From Diphasiastrum complanatum (Eukaryota > Streptophyta > Lycopodiopsida > Lycopodiales > Lycopodiaceae): DNA of 64,000 nt. The stretch covers positions 27,170,649-27,234,648 of the forward strand of contig CM055100.1 in NCBI GenBank assembly GCA_029204225.1, given 5' to 3'. The notes beneath the pieces are model-generated. The model was not told the DNA's origin and did not search any database. It worked only from the letters and a program-made list of their open reading frames with translations. The stretch's first letter is position 1. Every line of letters begins with the position of its first letter. Both the position numbers and the translations under genes were made by a program. This document shows, one piece after another, positions 48,664-60,985 of the stretch.

Positions 48664-48958
48664 CATGTGGGTTCTTTGATAAAGTGACTTTAGTTTAAAA
48701 CGTTCAAACATAAGACCTAAATTTAGTCCTTAAACTCATGCAAAATAGTCGCATAAGCTTTTGCATCTCAACAACTTGTACACAAAGCCTTTTGTGTACA
48801 CATGTGGGTTCTTTGACAGAAATACTTTAGCTTAAAATGTTCAGATCTGAATCTAGTCCTTAAACTCATGCAAAATAGTCACATAAGCTTTATCATCTCA
48901 ACAACTTGTACACAAAGCCTTTTGTGTACATGTGTACACAAAAGGCTTGGTGTACACA
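48664..48958. repeat. Two ~135-bp tandem units ending in a long hairpin
   Basis: A unit starting CATGTGGGTTCTTTGA and ending CACAAAGCCTTTTGTGTACA occurs at about 48664-48803 and again from about 48801 to 48931. The second copy runs straight into its own reverse complement (48908-48958), making a stem of about 20 bp with a near-zero loop centred on ACATGT. It lies 0.65-0.95 kb upstream of the GT47 start codon. Confidence 0.85.
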
Positions 48959-49043
48959 ATGAAGTTTTATTGTGCAAGTTGTGAAAGCTTTTTAAATTTA
49001 AGTGTGGACGTGTAAGACATTATTTTTCATATCAAGCAATAAA

Positions 49044-49045
<2 letters not shown>

Positions 49046-49126
<81 letters not shown>
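49046..49126. repeat. Long (CT)n microsatellite
   Basis: About 40 CT units without interruption, followed by the short alternating purine-pyrimidine run GTGTGCACGTGCAC. Confidence 0.97.
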
Positions 49127-49129
<3 letters not shown>

Positions 49130-49716
49130 TGCACGTGCACTCATGCTCTCTCTACCTACCTCTGCTTTCTAAAGACGCAAACATGTTCTTGCATGAGGAG
49201 CTTCACATGTAAGTTTGTTTGTAAGCAAACACATTGGTTGCATGTCTCTATGTCATGCACATGCTAATGTCTTGTGGTCTTGGTGGCTTTTGCATGCGGC
49301 TAGGATGGAAGGACAATTGTTGTCACATGTTACATGGGATAACTCTCCTTCTTCAATAAACCTCTTTGTTTGTATCACCTGGGCAGTACATTGAGTAAAG
49401 ATAGCTTAAATTCCCATTTCTTGTTCCAAAACACATCACTACAACAAGTTTCGGAAGTTCCTCCCTATTCTTCTCGATTACATGGCTCATAATTTCGGCA
49501 TGCCATTTTCTCAAGTTCAACAATAAATGACAGTACTTCAATCTGCTTAGAAATTGCAACAAATTCAACAAATCGAACAAAAAAATACTTTCAAATAGTC
49601 GAATTATGTGTCATTTCAAAAGTTCTCAACATTAGAAACAATTGCAAGAGCAACATGTGCCAATGTCTTAGGCATGCAAAATTATGCAAATTCAGCTTCA
49701 TATGTTGTGAATATTG
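49130..49716. other. Non-coding region
   Basis: Nothing recognisable; the short ORFs lack motifs. Confidence 0.4.
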
Positions 49717-50270
49717 TTAGAAATGGTGAACTCCTGCAACTTTGCCGTGACGCAAAAGTCAACGTACCTTGACTCGAAGGTCGAACGATTCGCGAAGATC
49801 AAACAACTCGCGAAAGTCAACATACCTTGACTCGAAGGTCAAATGATTCGCGAACAACTCGCGAACATCAAACATGCCTCCAGGACCACAAAAACCGCAA
49901 AGCGACCCAAAACGAAAAGAAACGAAAGGGAATTTTTCGCGCTGCCAACTGGCAGCTCAATGGGCTTGGAGTCTTAAACTTCACGCCCAGCTGAAACGGG
50001 TAGCAATAACATAGAGTAACTGATTAGTTGATTAGCATTAACTACTCTTGTAATTCTCTGTTTAGCTATCTTGTAAACTCCACACAGTGGAGATATAAAC
50101 TAATTTTTCTGGATCAAAATAGATACATTGAGACACAGAGAATGTGTGTGAGTAGAGCAGCAAAGAAAAAGACTAGAAACAAAATAGTTGTGCATGAAAG
50201 TCTGCCAACGAGCAAAACACGGCGAAAGAACAGAGCGTCAGGCCGCCAACGAGCAAGACACTGACCATTA
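49717..50270 (+). repeat. Possible 5' LTR of Copia D
   Basis: It starts TGTTAGAAATGG and lies upstream of a Copia gag. It contains a two-fold repeat of about 58 bp (about 49750-49868) with four TCGCGA palindromes. No primer-binding site of the usual kind and no second copy were found, so both edges and the LTR identity are tentative. Confidence 0.3.
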
Positions 50271-50404
50271 AACTAATAATTTGATTGCTCTATTTCAAGC
50301 ATTTTTTTGTCTTTCGTTGTCTTGATTGCTAGAATGAAATTTGTTCTGTGATCTGTAGTCGCGTGTCTAAGTTCCTGTGAGCTTCCACACAAAAGAAAAT
50401 TCAA

Positions 50405-50923
50405 AGAAACAAAGCGTTCGCAATACAGAGATGCAGCCATCATCACCAAGTGGAGACTGAGAGATGGCAAAGCATTTGCCATGATCACCCTCAACATCAA
50501 GGATACTCATATCATCCGCATACGTGCTGCTCAGACAGCTAAGGATTCATGGGACATCCTAGCAACTCTCTACGACATCAGAGACGTTACTTCCAAGCTT
50601 CATCTGAGGAAGAAATTCTTCACCCTCAGAATTTCTAACGCAGATAGTGTTTCGAGTCATCTCAACACGTTCAAAAATCTTATGGAGCAGATGACTGCAA
50701 CTGGCTCAGTCATAGAAGATTTTGGTGCACTCATGACTCTATTATCGAGTCTACCTGTAGCCTACGAAAATTGGGTAATGGCAATTACTACCCAGGAGCA
50801 CCTCACTCTATTAAAAGTAATTTCGCTGCTCCTACAAGAGAAAATCAGAATATCAACATCCTCCTTAGGCTCAGGATTGGATCCTCAAGCTCTGTATTCA
50901 AAAAATCAGAAGTTTAGATCCTA
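50405..50923 (+). pseudogene. Copia D gag fragment
   Basis: Reading in one frame from about 50405: ITKWRLRDGKAFAMITLNIKD, then AKDSWDILATLYDI, TSKLHLRKKFFTLRISNADS, HLNTFKNLMEQM, LMTLLSSLPVAYENWV and LTLLKVISLLLQEK. This is the Copia gag (UBN2-type) core. It stops at 50922-50924, before any zinc knuckle, and element E begins about 45 bp later. Confidence 0.8.
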
Positions 50924-50967
50924 GAGATCAACAAAGTCGGGCTCTACTGACAAGAAGAGCAACATGT

Positions 50968-51625
50968 TGTTACAACTTTTACTCCCTGTCCCGGTTGTTT
51001 ACTGTTTTTACCTATAGATGTACTTCTTGTAAATACAGAAATGGCTAAGTCACCGGCCTATGGTGACCTTTGTAACAGAAATGTAAATAAAGTTGTTAAT
51101 GATGTTTTTGAGTCTCAGAGTCACATGTTGCTTGGGTATAGGGTACTAGGTCATTAATTCAGAGTGGCTAGACTGACCTCCTAAAAAGTAGGAGAGTTGA
51201 CTAGTCAACATGACACATGTCATATGCTCACTAGGACACTTGGTCTAGTGAGTGAGTGACACACGTCAGGGTTGACCGGTCAAACATGACACATGTCACA
51301 TGCCCACTGGGACATTTGGTCCAATGGATGAGTGACACATGTCAGCCTACTCACTTGCCTATGTGTCAGGGTATTGCCAAGTGGCAAGTGTCGACTGTGC
51401 ATGGAGTTGGCCATATGTCAAGATTTAGGAAGGGTCAGGGTTAAGGGGTGCTTGAGGATTTTGGATAAGTGAGCCTAGAGAGAGGCATTCCTGATCATAA
51501 TCTAGGCAGCAAAGGCTGGGAGGAGACAAGGCAGCTAGCTCCATCTTGTGTTAAAAGTAGTTTGATGCTTGTATGTGCAGGAAACTAGCAAGATTTGAAG
51601 AGAAGATGAGAGAGGGAGTCTGACA
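50968..51625 (+). repeat. Putative 5' LTR of element E
   Basis: It starts TGTTACAAC and ends TCTGACA; two bases later comes a near-perfect primer-binding site (51628-51639). Within it a unit of about 75 bp is present twice (about 51200-51345; shared words GACACATGTCA and GAGTGACACA). No 3' partner is in the window. Confidence 0.6.
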
Positions 51626-51627
51626 TT

Positions 51628-51639
51628 TGGTATGAGAGC
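51628..51639 (+). other. Primer-binding site of element E, one mismatch
   Basis: TGGTATGAGAGC differs by one base from the TGGTATCAGAGC found in the other elements here. Confidence 0.75.
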
Positions 51640-52225
51640 AAGGGTTTGCAAGTTTTGGAAGCTTGGGACAACAAAAAACAAAAACGTTCTTGAGAGAGAA
51701 AGGGGAGTTTTTTGCTCATAACTTCATAAACCAACCCCAACAACAAAATCCAAGCAATTTTGAGAATTTTCTTGTAGTTGGTGGGCATTGGCAGGCTGAA
51801 GAGTTTTTTCTTTGTAACTTTCCGCTTGGTTCTTGGATCATCCTCAAATTTTGGGAGTCTTCTGGGAAGACCTCAAGGGCTATTGTATGCAATTTATAGC
51901 AAAGAAAACGAAGTCCTATCGTGTTTTTTTTCAAAATTTGGTTCTCATACATAGGTGCAAAACTAGCTGAGAAGAAATTGCTTGATGATTGGGCAATCCT
52001 AGCCTAAACTGGACTGTTAAGGGTTCATTGAAAAGCCAGAAGGAGGGCAACCTACTACAAATTGGCCGCTCAGAAAAAGTCTAAGTCACGGAAAAGCTAT
52101 AGCAATCCAAAGTTGGTCTAATTTTTGGGCCAAAATACAAGGAAAAAAGGGTTTGAGAGTTGTAAACTCATTTTTGCCAGTAATTTTGACTTCTAAACAA
52201 GTGGACAGCCCTCAACATTGCAAAT

Positions 52226-52480
52226 ATGGATCCATTAGATAATGGAGGAGAATACACTTCCAATAAGTTTAAAGACTTTTGTGAGAGAGAGGGTATTCAA
52301 AGAGATTTTTCTTGTTCATATACTCCTCAGCAAAATGGAGTTGCTGAGAGAAAAAATAGAACTTTGTGTGAATGTGCAAAAGCCATTAGGCTAGAAGCTT
52401 CTCTGCCTAAAGAATTTTGGGGAGAGGCAGTTGCATGTGCAAACTATCTTTGTAATAGGCTTCCAAATCTTGCAATAGGA
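52226..52480 (+). pseudogene. Copia integrase fragment of element E
   Basis: The frame opens with LDNGGEYTSNKFKDFCEREG, around the second catalytic Asp of a Copia integrase. It continues through SYTPQQNGVAERKNRTL, with the catalytic Glu, and FWGEAVACANYLCNRLP, and then loses homology. It follows a leader of about 580 bp after the primer-binding site, so gag, protease and most of the integrase are deleted. Confidence 0.85.
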
Positions 52481-52539
52481 CATGCAGTACATGCAACATC
52501 CATGCATGCAGTTGCACATGTGGATCTCTGGTAGGTGAA

Positions 52540-55500
52540 TTAGTTCAGTTAAGTGGACTTTCCATGAAACTCCATTGTACACAACCCTAAGTTCCCTATA
52601 CATAGATTCACCTAGAATAGAGTCCCAAGCATGGACCAAATATTCATAAAATTGCTATTGATAACTCTACACATGCATAGACTATCTCATACCTTGTCTA
52701 AACTCCATTTAGTGTGTCCTGGGCCTCGCAAGGATATTAGTTACTTTCAGGTCACATCCAGTATGTGTGGCATAACTAACAGCTTGATTTACAGGAGTAC
52801 CGTATATCCAAGACTAGGAGTATATTGAATCATACTTACTTGTCATGGACTTAACATACTTCTCTCTTTAAACTGCTTCTATCCTTAGAAGCTCTCTAAA
52901 CAGGAAAGAATAACAGGAACAATTCTTTTAACTTTCAATATCAACCTAGAAAGTCATTATCCTTAGTCTAACTTTCACATCAAACAAGCACTTAGAGATA
53001 ATCCTATTTTCCAAGTGATAATCTCTGCACTGGAGTACAACTCAGGTTTAAAAAGTACACTAATCGATAAATTGTTCATCTGGGTTACATTCACCACAAG
53101 TTAGTAACATCACCTTCATGTAAAGCACTTTCATGAAACATTGGGTGAAATAACCTAACTTAAGAGATTAAAGTTAAAGAAATAATAAAATAATTATAAT
53201 TACAGTCTGAAATTATCCACAACTCAAACAGATAATTCATAAGCTTTCAAGTACAAATATCCTTACAATCCAAATTCTAAGATATGATAATTCATTCAAT
53301 TAGAATCTCTAGGAGAATCATTAAGATATAGAATGATTAAAACTCAACTCTGAGTATCCCAGATACTCTTTTGAGTTAAATGCTCCTGTTTCTAGCACCA
53401 AACGCAAAAAAATAACATTCATTCATCTTAATAGACTTATCTGTCTCCTATGATAACTAGAGATCCAATTCAAATGAAGGACTGTAATCAAGTATCTGCA
53501 GACCATAAACTGTAGCAGAATAATATCCACTAGATAAATTAAATTCTCCACAAATAAAATACTTATCTTGTGAGAATGTCTGTGAGATCCATAGGTTCTC
53601 AAATAAAATACTGGAGTAGAGAGATTCAAAATACTGATCTGAATACTTACTCAAATAATAGATCAAGAATTAATCATCGCACTTAAAAATCATTGCAATT
53701 TCTTATAATCCTCTGACAATAATTAAGTATCTATTTATGATTTGTCAATCATAAATATTCAGATTAATATGATTTGTCAATCATAATTTTCTGAAATCCA
53801 AACCATACTTAATCATTTATAGGATATTGGAGTATATGTCTAACATAACTTAGGAAAAGTAAGAATCATTTCAAAATCTTTCCATTAAGAAAATACTAGA
53901 TTTAGGAATACATCCAAAACATGATTCTTTAACTGAAGTTCAAGATTCAAATTCTATAAACAACTGGTAATTAAAGACTGAACACGTACCAAAATGACAA
54001 TCATCCTCAACTACAAAAAATTTAGATTACAATCCAGAATCACATCTAGATACCCAAAGTCATGCTGAATATCAATTCATATATTATTCTTGGATTCATT
54101 ATAATTTGTTATCCAATTGAGCGCTCTGGGATACAATCACTAATGAGCTAAGTCCCTTCCTAAACTAAGAAATACTCTATCCCAAGAATATTGTATATCC
54201 AATGCACACAATTTTAACTGATGAACTCAAATGATTCACTAATTATGCATCTTACAAGAAATATAATTCAAATCCATCAGTTTCTGGTGAAACCACATCA
54301 CACTGATCGTTTTACCAATTAACTTCATCCTGGAGTAATCAACTACTCAAGTTAATTGCAATCTAAATGTCTAGGTGAAGAATTCAATTATAATAGTATA
54401 ACACCACATTTAGATCCTTACCCAAATCATTTATAAGTTAATCCATAAATCTTCAATACAAAGATTTGTTAACTCTGCAAGTATCTGTCAAAACAATACT
54501 TTATCATATGTTTATGTTCGCCGACTAGGTTAAGTGCACCAGATAACCTTAGTAACTAGGATTACACAGTAGATTCATACAAGATTAATCGTGCACATAT
54601 GAGAATAATCTCACTATGACCCAATACATAAACACATTCTTACCTGGCAGATTCCTCCAGAACCCACATATGTTACTCACATATCTCACTGAGATCTTGT
54701 AACTCAGTTACAAAATATTTTCTATTTCTCATGAGTAAATAACATATTAGAGAAATCTTTGAGACGAATTCAATCTCAACAGTTTTCCAATCCTACATAC
54801 TTCTAATTACATAATTTCTTCCTCTCAATCAACTCCTCTCTGATCCTAGTACTCAAACTAAGATTAGGGTGATCCAATACAGAACTCTCAGACTTAAATC
54901 CCGATCAAACTTACTCCTATTTCAATCAAAATGGAATTAGTAACCTTTGGCCTTTTACTGTACTACTTATAGATAATGATTCAAATATCAAGTCTGTTCT
55001 AGTTCCAGATTGTCCACACAATCACTAGAGAATTCTCTTATTTGAAAATTTCCAACTAGATATCTTACTCTGAATCTATCCGAAATTTCTTTCAGATCCA
55101 ATCTCATGTCTATACCCTAACTGGTTCTCTTCCAAAAGCTATGCAACCAACAGATTCCCAAATAGAATCTTATCCCATCACTTCACCCCTCCTTTTAAAG
55201 AAATTATAAATTTCAATAAAAGTTAACTGGAAAGATGATATATGAAAATATCCAAATCCAAGAAAATCAGTAATAAGTGCTTCCACTAAAAGATTCACTT
55301 TATAACAAACAAGACTTCTCTTTCAAACATTTCCAATCTGAGTGATAGAAACTATTATTCCATCAAAATCCACTTATGCAACAAAGATATTCTAAATTTA
55401 AGAAATTGAAACAATTTGACCTTAGAATTTATATGAATTCCAAGTCTATTCACACAAGTAGTAATTTATATGACATAACGTTCTTTCAGAAGAATAACTT

Positions 55501-58190
55501 CATGCTAGAAAGAATCATATAAATTAGTTTGATATTTTATATTCGAGAAATTACTATGAAGTAAAGGATTAATTAAGAAAGCGAAAAATAGATTTGAGGG
55601 CCTCTCATTTTGTAAATAATGATATACCACTTTGGGATCTAGATTAAACCTCAAATTTTTTTAAAATATCCCACATTTGATCGAATGGTTTTTTTTTTTC
55701 CCATATCGCGACTAGGTACTAAAACACACCATTGATCATCAGATCTTTACAATCCTAGAATTTCCTTTCCAAAATTACTGATGTCTCATACCATCAGCTT
55801 TTTCTTCCAGAAAATCCTTAACCGTCTTATTTGATATTCTAGATATCCACAGATCATCTAGCTGTCCTATATTCTATATAGGATATTATCTCTTGTTCCC
55901 AAACACTAGAAAATCCATTCATGTGGATGACTGGCATGCCTATCCATGGATACTACGAATCTACATCTGATCATGTGATATAAACAGAAGAATTAACATG
56001 GGTGAATATTACATCCCGATCCTTTTTGGTTTACGATAAGCGTCAAACTCCTACTGATGCATCAAATCTAGGGACAAGCTTCTGTCAACTAACAGATCCA
56101 TGTAATCCACGTATCAAATTCCACTTCTAACCTCACAATTGACATCCAGAACTGCGAATAACCCAATGGCAATAAACATAACATTTATTAATTCAATTAA
56201 ATGAATTTAATCCAGGAAATAAATATCCAGTATTTTCTACAAAATATATTTCCTGATCACACTTACTAAACTCTTTTTCCCTCCTTAGAATTTTAAATTC
56301 CCTTGAAAATCTATTTCAGCTAAGGTACTAAGAAGACATAATGACATTAGTAAATGTTTAAAAATTAATTACTATAGGAAAAAGTCTAAAACAATTTCAT
56401 TTCTGTCCTATACCTGGGCTGAATATCTGATATATAAAAAATCATCTAATAGTATGTGAAACACTACTAGTTGGATCTTTTAAATATAATTCACCATAGG
56501 ATTTTACTGAAAATGAAATCAGTTATGTAATTCCTATTATTACATATTTTTCAATAAAATTAAACTGTTTTTTCTTTTTATTGACTGGTTTGACATTACT
56601 TCGTTAATATTAACAAAACCTATCCAAACACAGAATATGAAATTACATGAATGGAAATCCCACCAATAGGATTTTAGTAATTCTTAAACCGTATCCTGTC
56701 ATATTTACTGTCTAGATAAAGAATACTATTGACATTCATTCAATCTGGTCATTTCATATTGTTTGACGATTTTAATTCAGATTTGACGAGTATCTTGCAC
56801 AAATGATCACTTGACTGATGTCTAGCGATCATCATCGATTAGAAAACTATCAGACAAGTAACTGATTTCAAATTTTAATCAAATTGAAATTCAACAAAAA
56901 AGAAAAAAAAATTCAATTTCAATCTGGGAGTTCCCAATTCCAAAATTTTTTAAAAAAAAAAGACAACACAGTAAAAACTTTCGGCAATTCATTGCGGTTC
57001 CTTCTGTCAATTTTAACTTATCTATCACTGAAAAATAATTTAGACTTAGTGAAAACACTGTGATTAATTCTAACTGATAAACTCAATTTAATTAATTCAC
57101 TAATCTAAACTGATTCCGTAGATAACAAAAAAAATGACCGAAATTTCGATTTTTTTCGGAAAACTCAATTTTTGCTTTATTTTATGTAATTCGAAAATTT
57201 TGACGAAAATATTGTTAGTACAAAAGGCAATCGAAATCAAAAAATCGAAACACTGTCTGATTCCTAATTTACTAGCCCAATGTTAAACTGGCATGCAAAG
57301 CACACTACATTAGGAATTTTTTACGTAAACTTCAGTTTTACGGAATTTGTCTGCCAATATCACTGATTTGTGACCCAACTGTCAGAGCACATGCGTATGA
57401 CCACTCAAATCGATTGTAAATCCCTCATGCATGTTAGAATCACTCTGAGAATCAACATGCAACTAATCCATGCAAGCACAGTACTACAAATTAGGGAAAT
57501 GACTGGCATGCAATCAGAACAATTTCAAATTTTGCCAAATTTACTCACAAAACTACAAAATTTCAAATGATCATAACTTTGGCTACAAGACACCAAATTG
57601 GGTGCTGTAAAGCTCAAGACAGAGGAGACCAAGTCAACAAGATGTTGGCCACATCAACTTGCCACCTAGGCTTCACACGTGCGAGATCAGAGTGTCAAAA
57701 AATCTGTAGTAAGGCGCATTTCCACAAGATAATATCATGCAAAAACGTGCAAACACCCATTTCAGCCCAAAATTGATGCTGCCAACAGTCTTAAACAACC
57801 AATTAGACTTCCATGAAGCATTCATACTGATCCTAAGATGCAGTATAGGCTGAGAACGAAGATTTCTTGATTTGTAGAAGTCAAAATAGCTTCAAACTTG
57901 ATGGACATGGTGCATAAGCCACCGGCCATCAATTCACAGGTCTGATAGCTTGCTGGAAAGGTAAAAAGGAATGCTAATCATATTGTAAATAATTCCAGAA
58001 TGATTTCCTTGTGGATTTGGAGAGCTCCATCCCTCAAAAATCACCAAAAATGATCATTTTTTGAACTTTTTTGACTTCCTACAAGTTCAATTGCTGGAAT
58101 TCTTGGTTCTAACTTCAGGAAAAGCTTAAAAAGACTTTGGTACACGTCTTTACAAGCTCTACATGGTGTTTTACAGCCACCTACTATCCA
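52540..58190. other. 5.6-kb AT-rich region without recognised content
   Basis: Only short ORFs occur and none shows a domain. The sequence is rich in AATC/GATT and TCCA words but I found no clear tandem or terminal repeats. It lies between the integrase fragment of E and the truncated reverse transcriptase of C. It may be the non-coding interior or LTR of a decayed element. Confidence 0.5.
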
Positions 58191-58260
58191 ACTTTATGAA
58201 AAAAAAAAACAAGCAAAAATGATTATTTTTGGCTCTTTTCCGGTTTTTTCAACACAATAA

Positions 58261-58736
58261 AGTAGAATATAACGATTTAACCTCCCTTCAGCATCGTACT
58301 TCACCTTGAATATCCATTTGCATGGAATTGGGTTTCGGTCCTTTGGTAGCTCAGTGAGTGTCCATGTTTGATTCTCCATAAGAGAATCAAATTCGATGTC
58401 CATCACTGCTTTCCACTGGTCAGCATCAGGACTAGACATTGCCTCAGAAACGGTGGTTGGTTCCTTCACAAAGTAGCAGGCCGAATCATCCATAAATCTG
58501 GATGGAGGCTGTCTGGACTTGTTCGACCTTCTGGATTGAACTTTGGTCCTCTGATGTGGGTTGACTCGTTGAGGTTCTGAGTCATTGTCGTTATTCAGCA
58601 GTGGAATCCTTTGATCAAAATTGTCTGATTGCTCGATCCTTGGGTCGGAATTATCAGCAGCTTTTCCCTTGTGGTCGATGAATTTGTCTTCCACAAAAAT
58701 GTCATCTCTATTGGTGAATGCCTTCTTGATATCCAA
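58261..58736 (-). pseudogene. Copia C reverse transcriptase start, truncated
   Basis: The ORF holds the linker between integrase and reverse transcriptase (DDIFVEDKFIDHKGK, a Ser/Arg-rich stretch, SRQPPSRFMDDSACYFV) and then the reverse transcriptase start: EAMSSPDADQWKAVMDIEF, NQTWTLTELPKDRNPIPCKW and FKVKYDAEGRLNRY. Homology stops at about 58261, where the family would continue into the Lys-Ala-Arg-Leu-Val motif. Confidence 0.85.
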
Positions 58737-58799
58737 ATTGTAGAGCTTGTATGTCTTGTGATTTGGGGAATAGCCAATGAAGATTGTCTTTCTGCTTTT

Positions 58800-59335
58800 G
58801 TCATCTAGTTTTCTTTTTAGATCTTCAGGGATCTAAGCGAAATTGATGCATCCAAACACTCAAATATATTTGAGTGATGGTTTTGATCTTGTCCACACCT
58901 CATTAGGTGTCTTGCCATTCATGGCTTTGGTGATGGATTGATTCTGCAAATAGGCAATTGTAGTAACAACTTATGCCCAAAATTTCTTTGGAAGAGAGCC
59001 ATGGGCCATCATGCTCTTGACACTTTCGATGAGTGTCCGATTCTTCCGTTCAGCTACACCATTGAACTGAGGTGAGTAGATGGTTGTATATTGTTGATGT
59101 ATCCCATTGGCCTTGTAGAACTCCTTGAATTTTGTGGAGATTACTCTCCCCCTCCATCTGTGTGTAGAGCCTTGATCTTCCTTTGGGTCTAGTTTTCTGC
59201 AGACGCCTTGAACTGCTTGAAGAATTTGAATGCTTCGGATTTGTTCTTCAAACAGTAGGTTGCAGTCTTTCAAAAGAAGTCATCAATGAAGGTTAGAAGA
59301 TGGATAGATCCCCTTGTGGAAGCAGTCTGCATCGC
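58800..59335 (-). pseudogene. Copia C second integrase core
   Basis: It starts at about MQTASTRGSIHLLTFIDDFF, the region right after the first catalytic Asp in other Copia integrases. It continues across frames with KNKSEAFKFFKQFKA, KIKALHTDGGGE, SPQFNGVAERKNRTLIESV and GSLPKKFWA, then a degraded FGC-type C-terminus. Stops and frameshifts are present. Core 1 has already reached the post-catalytic SKTPFEAYYG segment just before this point. Confidence 0.82.
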
Positions 59336-60233
59336 TATGTACAAGGTCAAGCCATAGTAGGCTTCAAATGGTGTCTTGGAATCAACTGCCCTAGTGCTGG
59401 AATAATTTTGCAGATAGCAGGCTGTAGAAATTGCTTCTGCCCAAAAGTTTTGGGGTAATTGAACATTAATAGTCATGGATTATGCGGCTTCCAGTAGTGT
59501 ATGATTCTTTCGCTCAGCTACGCCATTTTGTTGTGGAGTGTAGCTAGTTGTGAACTGATGGTGCATGCTACATGATGAAAGGTAGTCCGCCATTTCATTT
59601 GATAAGTACCCCCCCCCCCTCTGAATCAGACCGTAGGGCCTTGATTCTCTGACCAGTCCGATTCTTAGTATATTGCTTGAATTCTTTGAAGCAATTAAAT
59701 GCTTTTGACTTGTTCTTTATGATCAGGACGCTGGTAAATCGGGCGTAGTCATCAATGAATGTAATAAAATATAGAGCTTGATCCATAGAAGGTACGCTCA
59801 TTGGACCACACAGGTCACTCTGAATCAGTGACAAAATGGACTTTGCTCTCCTAGCTTGTCCTCTTGAACATCTTGTTCTAAGTTGTTTCCCTAGTAGACA
59901 ATTTTCACAGACAGTCTGATTAGCTGTCGTAACAACATTGATATTCATATCCTTGACCAATTTATTATGATGCATGTACAAGATTGAACGCATATTTATG
60001 TGACCTAGTCTTTGATGCCAAACATGAGCATTAGAATTACTCACAATAAGTGCATAGTCGTGACTCAAGATATACAAATTTCCTTCTCTGTGTGCAGAGA
60101 GGATTTTATTAGAGTTCTCATCAATAATAGTACATTGGCTAGCAGTAAACAAAGCTCTATAGCCTTGATCAGTGATCTTGCTAATAGATAGTAAATTCCC
60201 TGTAAATTTGGGTACATAAAATACACCATTCAA
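59336..60233 (-). pseudogene. Copia C first integrase, with zinc-binding domain
   Basis: The ORF 59595-60233 has FYVPKFTGNLLSISKITDQG, the zinc-binding region HVWHQRLGHINMRSI ... CENCLLGKQ, and the catalytic core SLIQSDLCGPM (first Asp) and ALYFITFIDDYARFTS. ALRSDSEGG (second Asp) follows. A run of C on the plus strand (about 59608-59619) shifts the frame, after which SYTPQQNGVAERKNHTLLEA (catalytic Glu) and FWAEAISTACYLQN follow. Confidence 0.85.
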
Positions 60234-60985
60234 CTATCTAGTAATGTTGTTAGGGAACTGGAGTCGAATGGAGCCTTGGCTTTCAACCTTGTGTGAACTT
60301 AAGTCGCCAAAGAAAATGTACTTGGAGTCCGTTGCTGTGAGTATAGAGAATAGGTTTTTACATTGTGTCATGTGCTGTGAAGCACTTGAATCAAGATACC
60401 ATTGATAGACATCTCTACTTAGTGAGTCTTGTACCATCCGTGCCTCGTCTTCTTCTCGTGGATTTCTGACAGTGTCAGGACCTCCCTCTTGGTGCCGCTA
60501 CATCTTCTTTCTCGTTTCGTTGTGCTTGAGGATGCGACAATCCTTAATGTCATGGTTTGATCTTTTGCAATATCTACAAAAGGGTTTGGTCTTGGACGAT
60601 TGTTGTTAATTGTGCTAATATTGTGATTGTTGCATTTAGACTAGTTGCTCTACCTTCGCCTTCTTGTCCTTGAAATTCTTTTTCTTGGACCGATGCTTAT
60701 TAGAGTACAATGCCATTGACTTGGTACTCGTTGTTGATAAGCTTTTTCTCCTGACTTCTTCCTACAATAGACTATTGTCAGCTTCTGGAGAGACAGCGCA
60801 GGAGTATTGCTCAAAAGCAATACTAGGTTGTCATAGAAGGATGGAAGACTAGCGAGAAGAGACATTGTTGAGTCTTTTTTAAAATAGAGGAACATATGGC
60901 AGCAAGCTGGTTCAGCAACTGTTTGAATTCATTCAAATGATCGCTGACCGAGATGCCTTTGCTCATCTTGAGTGTAAGGACCTTC
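60234..60985 (-). pseudogene. Copia C gag and protease
   Basis: Gag reads across frames as SKGISVSDHLNEFKQLLNQL (about 60900-60960) and LLASLPSFYDNLV, then a zinc knuckle CRYCKRSNHDIKDC (about 60535-60585). The protease begins at WYLDSSASQHMTQCKNLF (about 60345-60400); the catalytic Asp-Ser-Gly triplet reads Asp-Ser-Ser. The 5' half of gag is missing because element B joins at 60986. Confidence 0.8.

Larger units (their letters stand above)
58261..60985 (-). mobile_element. Copia C: chimeric element with two integrase cores
   Basis: On the minus strand the order is gag (60985 to about 60520), protease, integrase core 1 (about 60000-59336), integrase core 2 (about 59335-58800) and the first part of a reverse transcriptase, ending at about 58261. 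The two integrase cores differ at many residues, so this looks like recombination between two related elements. No LTRs were found. Element B interrupts or truncates its gag at 60985/60986. Confidence 0.85.

Noticed and set aside
50968-51625. Considered a solo LTR
   Set aside because: A near-perfect primer-binding site and leader follow it, so it is a 5' LTR of a truncated element rather than a solo LTR.
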